A stretch of 12,110 nucleotides of DNA, from contig CADBMY010000034.1 of assembly GCA_902795905.1 (NCBI GenBank), positions 1 through 12,110 of the forward strand, in the 5' to 3' direction. Position numbers and translations under genes: made by a program. Source of the DNA: an uncultured Erysipelotrichaceae bacterium (GTDB taxonomy: Bacteria > Bacillota_I > Bacilli_A > Erysipelotrichales > Erysipelotrichaceae). This document shows, one piece after another, positions 1 through 5,232 of the stretch. The notes under the pieces were generated by a model. The model searched no databases. It saw only the letters and a program-made list of their open reading frames with translations, and was not told the origin of the DNA. Every line of letters starts with the position of its first letter. Within the stretch, counting starts at the first letter, position 1.

Positions 1-28
1 AAAAATCGCATAACATACATTATGCGAA
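1..28 (-). terminator. Rho-independent terminator at left edge
   Basis: A perfect 8-bp inverted repeat, TCGCATAA (6-13) and TTATGCGA (20-27), encloses a 6-nt loop. Read on the minus strand it runs directly into TTTTT (5-1), the layout of an intrinsic terminator. On the plus strand no T-run follows, so it should act only on leftward transcription. It would end either a long 3' UTR of the metallo-hydrolase gene or a separate small transcript from the 28-389 region. The T-run may continue beyond the window edge. Confidence 0.75.
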
Positions 29-389
29 GTAATGTGTATAAATAAGGATCCCCTGCAAATACGGGGATATATCTTAGTATATTATGCTCTCAGAGCCCGT
101 TACAGGCTGTTTTCAGCGCATATTTCGTCATTTCGGGTTTTTATCCATCATCAGGAAATTAACTCGATTATCGCATGTTTTTACAGTCAGTACTATATGC
201 ACTCTTTTGCGGTAGGTAATCTGCATCGGTGTGGGCAGTTATCCATCTTCCCGTTTATTTTTGCAAATCAGAGCCCTCTGCCGTATGGATATACACGTAT
301 CAGTATTAAGTATTTAGTGATATACAATACAGTACATTAACATCTTGTTGAGTAGCTGATCCAGAAATACGTATTCAAAGCAAATACCT
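29..389. other. gene-free AT-rich region, possible ncRNA or long 3' UTR
   Basis: About 360 nt with no protein gene I can support. The only sizeable open frame (plus strand, 32-340) lacks a ribosome site, has unusual composition and resembles no known family. Minus-strand RNA could form several small hairpins: an ATCCCC/GGGGAT stem around 48-68, an AGCC(U)G/(C)GGGCU stem near 93-107, and the edge terminator. A weak promoter-like pair, TTGCAA (266-261) and GATAAC (243-238) with 17-nt spacing, lies on the minus strand. It would give an RNA of roughly 230 nt ending at the left-edge terminator. I saw no tRNA, tmRNA or SRP RNA hallmark. It may equally be a 3' UTR or decayed sequence. Confidence 0.4.
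238..266 (-). promoter_or_regulatory. weak sigma-A-like promoter candidate
   Basis: Minus-strand TTGCAA (4 of 6 to the -35 consensus) and GATAAC (4 of 6 to the -10 consensus) are separated by exactly 17 nt. No gene follows leftward before the terminator at 1-28, so if functional it would make a short noncoding transcript. In AT-rich DNA such matches arise often by chance, hence the low confidence. Confidence 0.2.
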
Positions 390-1421
390 TTATTCTTTTT
401 CAGTCTCCACGGAGAGTATCTCATAGTTATTCATCGTAATGATGATCGTTCCCTCAAGATCCGTACGATATACATCAGTACCCCGCTCTTCCAGTCTTGT
501 TAACAAATTCACATTTGGATCCTCGAAGTCATTCTCTCCTACCTGGATCACCGCTATATCCGGATCTGTTTCCTGCAGAAACCTGAAACCTGTCGCATCT
601 CCCGATCCATGATGTCCAAGCTTCAGTACTGTTGTACTGAGATCCCCCTTCCCTGTGATCTGGTTCTCTGCCTGAAAACCGGCATCACCGGTAAAGATTA
701 CACGTGTATGTTCATACTGCAGCGAAGTGATCAGAGAATACTGATTCAGATCATCAAAATATAAACCGTCTGCAGGAGAAAGACACGAAAAGACGATACC
801 GTTATCCTCATCTGTATACAGTATGTCCCCTCTTTGGGCATACTGTGTCTTTATTTTCTTTTTACTGAGAGATCTGTTCAGCGAAGTGACTGAATATGAG
901 TCAGGGATCTGTTCCTGTTTAAGTTTAACTGTATAAAATGAACCGATATCCAGTTCGTCCACGACAGTATGCATACTGCCGATATGATCCGCATGAGGAT
1001 GTGTAGCTATCAGTATATCGATCTTACGGTATCCCTGGTCCTTAATATACCTGACAACAGCCGGGCCATACTCATTAACACCGGAATCGATCAGGATCGA
1101 TTTGCCATCAGGAAGCTCAATAAACTGACAGTCTCCCTGTCCTACATCAATAAAATGTACACGGATCTCCCCTTCACGGATATTCGGACGGATCAGAGGA
1201 TCTTTTATCAATCCTGCATATATGGCAATATCAGCACAGACCAGGCTGAAAGTGATCAGAATTCTGATGATCCTGCCGGCCTTGCTTTTGGGAAACGGAA
1301 AAACCGTGACTGCAAGTGCAATCAGCAGATATGCCGGAAGTGAATGATCAAACAGGATATATCCGGCATAGATGACCATGCCTATACTGATCAGTGTCCT
1401 GAGATCTTCTATGATTTTCAT
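390..1421 (-). CDS. membrane-anchored ComEC/Rec2-like MBL-fold hydrolase
   Basis: A 343-aa protein. Residues about 10-42 and 50-72 are hydrophobic and look like membrane segments. They are followed by a metallo-beta-lactamase fold with DVGQGD (92-97), the metal-binding HPHADH (141-146), TGDAG (244-248) and LGHHGSGDA (268-276). These motifs match the C-terminal hydrolase domain of the DNA-uptake protein ComEC. The multi-span competence channel is absent, so a role in DNA import is not implied; the substrate is unknown, with nuclease or phosphodiesterase activity plausible. The catalytic domain probably sits outside or at the membrane, but topology is inferred. The gene begins 57 nt after the HU stop, across its terminator. 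No good Shine-Dalgarno precedes the ATG at 1421. Met15 (1379) is an alternative start but would cut into the first membrane segment. Confidence 0.85.
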   Translation of the reverse strand: MKIIEDLRTLISIGMVIYAGYILFDHSLPAYLLIALAVTVFPFPKSKAGRIIRILITFSLVCADIAIYAGLIKDPLIRPNIREGEIRVHFIDVGQGDCQFIELPDGKSILIDSGVNEYGPAVVRYIKDQGYRKIDILIATHPHADHIGSMHTVVDELDIGSFYTVKLKQEQIPDSYSVTSLNRSLSKKKIKTQYAQRGDILYTDEDNGIVFSCLSPADGLYFDDLNQYSLITSLQYEHTRVIFTGDAGFQAENQITGKGDLSTTVLKLGHHGSGDATGFRFLQETDPDIAVIQVGENDFEDPNVNLLTRLEERGTDVYRTDLEGTIIITMNNYEILSVETEKE

Positions 1422-1434
1422 AGTCTTATCATAT

Positions 1435-1470
1435 AAAAAAGGTATTCACGATGGAATACCTCTTTTATCA
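1435..1470 (-). terminator. terminator after hup
   Basis: A perfect 7-bp inverted repeat, GGTATTC (1441-1447) and GAATACC (1454-1460), has a 6-nt loop. On the minus strand it is followed by TTTTTT (1440-1435), 18 nt after the HU stop codon. The plus strand also carries a T-rich tail (TCTTTTAT) after the stem, so it could work weakly in both directions. It should end the smc-ftsY-ylxM-ackA-nrnA-hup transcript. Its T-run lies only 13 nt from the ATG of the next gene. Confidence 0.85.
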
Positions 1471-1478
1471 TGACAAGC

Positions 1479-1760
1479 TTAGCGAACGTTTTCTTTCAGG
1501 TTCTTGGATGCCTTGAATGCAGGAACCTTGGACTCAGGAATTTCGATCTGTTCCTTTGTCTGAGGGTTGATACCTGTACGGGCAGCTCTTGTCTTAACTT
1601 CGAACTTTCCGAAACCGGAGATATCAACACGGTTGCCCTTCTTCAGTGTTTCTGTCATTGTCTCAAAGATGAGGTCAATGATCTCAGAAGCTTCCTTCTT
1701 TGTCAGATTGTGCTTATCAGCTACTAATTCAGCAATTTCCTTTTTATTTAAGATTTCCAT
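1479..1760 (-). CDS. hup: DNA-binding protein HU
   Basis: A 93-aa histone-like protein of normal HU length. An N-terminal helical dimerisation region (about 1-42) is followed by the family signature GFGKFEV (49-55) and the beta-arm segment RTGINPQT (61-68). Pro66 is the DNA-intercalating proline expected at the arm tip. The C-terminal PAFKASKNLKE matches HU rather than phage or IHF relatives. HU dimers bend and compact DNA in the nucleoid. The start is fixed by GGAGGAT (1768-1774) at normal spacing. The gene follows nrnA by 39 nt with no terminator between, so it is probably co-transcribed from smc. A weak local promoter (TTGAAG, then TAAATA about 18 nt later, spanning the nrnA stop) is possible and would suit the high HU expression typical of bacteria. 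Confidence 0.96.
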   Translation of the reverse strand: MEILNKKEIAELVADKHNLTKKEASEIIDLIFETMTETLKKGNRVDISGFGKFEVKTRAARTGINPQTKEQIEIPESKVPAFKASKNLKENVR

Positions 1761-1799
1761 ATTCTTTATCCTCCATTTGCTATTTAACTGTATTCGCTG

Positions 1800-2753
1800 C
1801 TATTCTTCAAGACTTGACAATTTCTGAGATAATACTTCGAGAAGTTCAAGTCTCTGTGCATCGGTAAGATCTTTTACACCGGATGCATTTTTGTGTCCGC
1901 CGCCGTTGAATCTGGCAGCTATGCCGTTGATTGGTATCGTCTTGGAACGTATGGATCCGTCGTATACCGTACCGTGGTCGGTCTGCCTCGCCGCAAAGAT
2001 CGTCCAGATCTCAAAATCTCTGACATGGCCAAGCTCGTCAATGAAGTTCTTGGCGAATGTCGATGTCGTCTGCCATTCCTCAAGATCTTCAAGTGTGATC
2101 GTCGCACTGGCCAGGTGCTTGTTTATGATCTCTGTCTTACTGCGGACAAAGGAACCAAAACGGAAGTATTTCAGACTGTGATCAAACAGTTCACGGTTGA
2201 TCTCAGGGATCCTGAGATTCAGTTCAGCCAGCCTGGCGGCAGCCCGCAGTGTATCCGCTGTTGTATTTGATGTTCTGAATGACAGAGTATCCGTCAGCAG
2301 TCCTTTATACAGGAATTCCGCGGTTTCAGACGAGAGCGTCTTATCTGTACTGCTGAAGAATCCGGTCAGGATCTCGCATACTGCAGCCGCATGATCATTG
2401 ACATACCAGCCATCACCGAATTCATCCGAAAACGGGTGATGATCGATACGGATCACTTTGGCTGCCTGCAGAAAGCGCTGATCATCAACTCTTGCGGCAT
2501 TGGCTGTATCAACGACGACAGCCAGCGAACGATTTATGATACCGATATCCGCCGTATCGCTTTCCGGCCACCTGCCCTGCGTGCATTTCTCTTCGCCCAG
2601 CGCATAGACTTTCTTTTCGGGATAGTTTTCTGTTATCCACTGTTTCAGTCCGAACTGAGAACCCAGGGCATCACAATCGGGATGGATATGACGGAATATC
2701 GTGATCACATCATATTGTTCGATCAGTTTGAGAATATCTTCAAACGCCAGCAT
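1800..2753 (-). CDS. nrnA: DHH/DHHA1 phosphoesterase, NrnA-like
   Basis: A 317-aa protein of the NrnA family, which degrades 2-5-nt nanoRNAs and removes the 3' phosphate from pAp in the cytoplasm. The N-terminal DHH domain shows HPDCDALGS (24-32), VVVDTA (79-84), IDHHP (103-107) and a conserved Asp (155) in GLLTDT, all Mn-ligand motifs of the family. The C-terminal DHHA1 domain has RFNGGGHKNASG (281-292), the substrate-binding glycine loop. Length matches family members (about 310-320 aa). The ATG shares its A with the ackA stop (TAATG), and no clear Shine-Dalgarno is present, so translation probably depends on termination-reinitiation after ackA. Other single-gene DHH enzymes (c-di-AMP phosphodiesterase) usually carry extra sensory domains, which are absent here. 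Confidence 0.9.
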   Translation of the reverse strand: MLAFEDILKLIEQYDVITIFRHIHPDCDALGSQFGLKQWITENYPEKKVYALGEEKCTQGRWPESDTADIGIINRSLAVVVDTANAARVDDQRFLQAAKVIRIDHHPFSDEFGDGWYVNDHAAAVCEILTGFFSSTDKTLSSETAEFLYKGLLTDTLSFRTSNTTADTLRAAARLAELNLRIPEINRELFDHSLKYFRFGSFVRSKTEIINKHLASATITLEDLEEWQTTSTFAKNFIDELGHVRDFEIWTIFAARQTDHGTVYDGSIRSKTIPINGIAARFNGGGHKNASGVKDLTDAQRLELLEVLSQKLSSLEE

Positions 2754-3949
2754 TACAGTCCCAGCAGTCTGCAGGTATCTCTTGCGATCATGACTTCTTC
2801 GTTTGTCGGAACGATATATACCTTGATCTTTGAATCAGGCTTGGAGATCAGGCATTCCTTGCCGTGGATCTGTGCATTCAGCTCATAGTCAATGCTGAGA
2901 CCGAGACCTTCTTCGATACCCTTCAGGATACGCTCACGCATATGTGTATCATTCTCACCAAGACCGGCAGTAAAGGCGATCGCATCAACATGTCCGAGTT
3001 CGAGGAAGTAGCCGCCGATCACATTAACAACTCTGTTGCGGTAAAGATCGACAGTGATCTTTGCACGTTCATTACCGGCATCAACAGCAGCCTGGACGTC
3101 TCTGGCATCACTGGAGATACCGGAGATACCGAGCATACCGGACTTCTTGTTCAGGATCGTATCCATATCCTCAGGTGTATAACCCAGTTTCTTCATGATA
3201 TAGAAGACGACCGTAGGATCGATATCACCGCTTCTGGTACCCATCATGATACCGCCGAGAGGTGTCAGACCCATGGAAGTATTGATGCACTTGCCGTTCT
3301 TGATGGCAGTAATGCTTGCGCCGTTGCCGAGATGACATGTGATCATGTTCAGCTTTGTATAGTCCTCGCCCATCAGTTCAGCTGTACGTCTGTTGACATA
3401 CTGGTGGCTGGTGCCGTGAGCACCGTAGCGGCGGATCTTATGATCTGTATACCATTCATAGGGAACCGGGAACAGATAGGATTCAGGTTCCATTGTCTGA
3501 TGGAAGGCTGTATCAAAGACAAAGACATGTCCGATATTCGGCAGTGCTTCCTTGAATGCTCTGTAGCATACGAGATGTGCAGGATTGTGCAGAGGAGCCA
3601 GTTCACAGAGCTCATCTACCTTTGCAACAACATCGTCATCAACGACTGCAGACTGATCAAAATATGCGCCGCCCTGGACGATACGGTGACCGGCACCCTG
3701 GATCTCATCAAGGCTCTTTACGATATCGTGTTCGATCAGCTTCTTGAGCAGAAGTTCTACGGCTGTCTTATGATCAGGCAGAGGAAGCTCTGTTGTGATC
3801 TTCTCACCGTTGACCTTGATCGTAAAGGCACCCATCGGCAGACCGATACGTTCAGCCTGACCGGATGTCAGAACTGTCTCACTGGGCATGTCAAATAACT
3901 GAAACTTTAAAGATGATGAACCCGAATTTACTGAAATAACTTTACTCAT
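2753..3949 (-). CDS. ackA: acetate kinase
   Basis: A 398-aa acetokinase that interconverts acetyl phosphate plus ADP with acetate plus ATP in the cytoplasm. Family motifs and catalytic residues are visible: NSGSSSLKF (8-16), Arg89 in GHR, Asp146 in VFDTAFH, His178 in AHGTSH, Arg239 in GTRSGD, GLGEND (329-334) and Glu384 or Glu385 in PTNEEV. One departure is GHRIVQGG (87-94), where the family usually has HGG. The length is typical. AGGAGG (3955-3960) at 5-nt spacing sets the start. The ATG overlaps the ylxM stop by 8 nt and the stop overlaps nrnA by 1 nt. The usual partner pta is not adjacent. Location inside an smc/SRP-linked operon suggests growth-linked constitutive expression (inference). 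Confidence 0.97.
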   Translation of the reverse strand: MSKVISVNSGSSSLKFQLFDMPSETVLTSGQAERIGLPMGAFTIKVNGEKITTELPLPDHKTAVELLLKKLIEHDIVKSLDEIQGAGHRIVQGGAYFDQSAVVDDDVVAKVDELCELAPLHNPAHLVCYRAFKEALPNIGHVFVFDTAFHQTMEPESYLFPVPYEWYTDHKIRRYGAHGTSHQYVNRRTAELMGEDYTKLNMITCHLGNGASITAIKNGKCINTSMGLTPLGGIMMGTRSGDIDPTVVFYIMKKLGYTPEDMDTILNKKSGMLGISGISSDARDVQAAVDAGNERAKITVDLYRNRVVNVIGGYFLELGHVDAIAFTAGLGENDTHMRERILKGIEEGLGLSIDYELNAQIHGKECLISKPDSKIKVYIVPTNEEVMIARDTCRLLGL

Positions 3950-4271
3950 AATTTCCTCCTATCTCGGTTTCTATGCATTGATCAATGAGTTTATTTACTT
4001 CATTGTTAGCTATATGTTTTATTTTAGTATATATTTCTCTTCTTTTCTCTGCTGCTTCGATCATTTTGAGCTTTTCTTCGTATTCTGCCATCTCTTTACG
4101 GCATCTTTTGACCGTATCGTGGACAGCAGCACGGGATATGCCTTCGATCTCTGCGATCTCCTGCAGGGAAAGATCTTCTCTGTAATACATGTCACAGATC
4201 TTCTGCTGTTTATCCGTAAGCAGTTCTCCGTAATAATCCAGCAGGACATTGGCAGTCAGTTTATCAAGCAT
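3942..4271 (-). CDS. ylxM: YlxM-family SRP-associated HTH protein (UPF0122)
   Basis: A 109-aa helix-turn-helix protein resembling the sigma-70 region 4 fold. The HTH is about residues 34-54 ([21 protein letters not shown] region), followed by a charged helix. YlxM homologues in Gram-positive cocci bind the signal recognition particle and modulate its GTPase cycle. Other Bacillota place the gene just before ffh. Here it sits after ftsY, overlapping its 3' end by 8 nt, and is followed by ackA, not ffh. I start it at the ATG at 4271 (an adjacent ATG lies at 4274) because the family N-terminus ([15 protein letters not shown]) begins there and GAAGG lies a few nt upstream. The open frame extends further upstream to 4346 but that part is only the ftsY shadow. 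The 3' half is more AT-rich than its neighbours. Confidence 0.9.
   Translation of the reverse strand: MLDKLTANVLLDYYGELLTDKQQKICDMYYREDLSLQEIAEIEGISRAAVHDTVKRCRKEMAEYEEKLKMIEAAEKRREIYTKIKHIANNEVNKLIDQCIETEIGGNYE
3976..3987. repeat. 12-bp perfect palindrome upstream of ackA
   Basis: CATTGATCAATG reads identically on both strands and lies inside ylxM, 27 nt before the ackA start. It could be an operator-like site or a small RNA hairpin. It is also encoded by ordinary codons (for Leu-Ile-Asp-Gln-Cys), and no promoter is evident beside it, so chance is likely. Confidence 0.25.
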
Positions 4272-5232
4272 CATCCAGACCTTCGGAGATACTGTACAGA
4301 TAACTGTCCAGATCAAACGGACGCAGATCTTCCGGCTGTTCACCAAGACCGATATACCGTACGGGCAGATGCAGTTTATGCTTGATTGCCAGAACGATTC
4401 CGCCTTTTGCCGTACCGTCCATCTTGGTCAGGATTATACCGGTCAGATCTGTGCTTTCATTAAAGATCTGGGCCTGGGCAAGACCGTTCTGACCGGTCGT
4501 TGCGTCCAGGACAAGCCAGGTGTTGTGGGGAGCACCCTCGATCTCTTTTCTGCTTACACGGTTCATCTTGCCGAGTTCCTGCATCAGTGACTGTTTATTC
4601 TGCAGACGTCCGGCCGTATCACAGATCAGAATATCGATGTTATGTTCCTTGGCATAGCGGCAGCCGTCAACGATCGCAGCACTGGGATCACCGTTTTCAC
4701 GTCCCTTGATACAGGGAATATTCAGACGTTCACCCCACTGTGCAAGCTGCTCAATGGCACCGGCGCGGAATGTATCGGCAGCTGTAAAGGCAACACTCTT
4801 GCCCTCTTTTGTATACATGGCAGCCAGTTTTGCGGCTGTCGTGGTCTTGCCGCTGCCGTTAACGCCTTCAAGAAGGATCACTGTCGGTCCGTTTTCGTTA
4901 AATACAGGCGGAGCATCCGGGGTCTCCTCATACAGTTCCTTCATGATCTGCAGCAGGAAGCCCATGGCCCAGTCAAACGTGACTTTGGGATAATCTTCCG
5001 ACATCTTCTTCAGTCTTTCGGCGATCAGGTCTGCCGTATCGATACCGATATCACTTTCCAGCAGAACGATCGTCAGCTGTTCAAGGAATTCATCATCGAT
5101 ACCGTTAAAGTTATCTTTGAGGCTTTTCAGCTGATCACCGAAAACGGATTTGGACTTCTTGAATCCCTGCAGATAGACAGCACGGTCATTCTTGATGCCG
5201 AACGCTTTTTTCAGTGTGTCAAGAAAACTCAT
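4264..5232 (-). CDS. ftsY: signal recognition particle receptor FtsY
   Basis: A 322-aa SRP GTPase that docks SRP-ribosome complexes at the membrane. The N domain (about 20-100) is followed by the G domain: G1 GVNGSGKT (123-130), DTFRAGA (153-159), G3 DTAGR (205-209), G4 TKMDG (269-273) and the closing [13 protein letters not shown] (295-307). The acidic A domain found in E. coli FtsY is missing, as in most Gram-positive FtsY proteins, so membrane contact relies on the N-terminal amphipathic helix ([10 protein letters not shown]). GGAGGTG (5238-5244) sets the start. The ATG overlaps the smc stop by 4 nt (ATGA), implying translational coupling. It is FtsY rather than Ffh, since there is no C-terminal methionine-rich M domain. 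Confidence 0.97.
   Translation of the reverse strand: MSFLDTLKKAFGIKNDRAVYLQGFKKSKSVFGDQLKSLKDNFNGIDDEFLEQLTIVLLESDIGIDTADLIAERLKKMSEDYPKVTFDWAMGFLLQIMKELYEETPDAPPVFNENGPTVILLEGVNGSGKTTTAAKLAAMYTKEGKSVAFTAADTFRAGAIEQLAQWGERLNIPCIKGRENGDPSAAIVDGCRYAKEHNIDILICDTAGRLQNKQSLMQELGKMNRVSRKEIEGAPHNTWLVLDATTGQNGLAQAQIFNESTDLTGIILTKMDGTAKGGIVLAIKHKLHLPVRYIGLGEQPEDLRPFDLDSYLYSISEGLDDA

Noticed and set aside
93..120. Plus-strand terminator-like AGCC...GGCT hairpin followed by GTTTT
   Set aside because: The stem is only 4 bp with a large loop on the plus strand, and there is no plus-strand gene for it to end.
180..244. 17-aa minus-strand mini-ORF (MDNCPHRCRLPTAKECI)
   Set aside because: The only purine tract is too close to the ATG, and such short frames are expected by chance in this stretch.
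32..340. 102-aa plus-strand open frame at the left end
   Set aside because: It has no ribosome site, an odd residue mix and no recognisable family. It runs opposite to every other gene in AT-rich intergenic DNA.
2864..3898. 344-aa antisense open frame inside ackA
   Set aside because: It is in exact codon register with ackA, so it is open merely because ackA avoids TTA, CTA and TCA codons in this span. The product is Cys/His-rich and resembles nothing known.
4272..4346. Longer N-terminus for YlxM starting at 4346
   Set aside because: The extra 25 residues are only the ftsY 3' end read in another frame. The family start is at MLDKL and a GAAGG site lies just before it.
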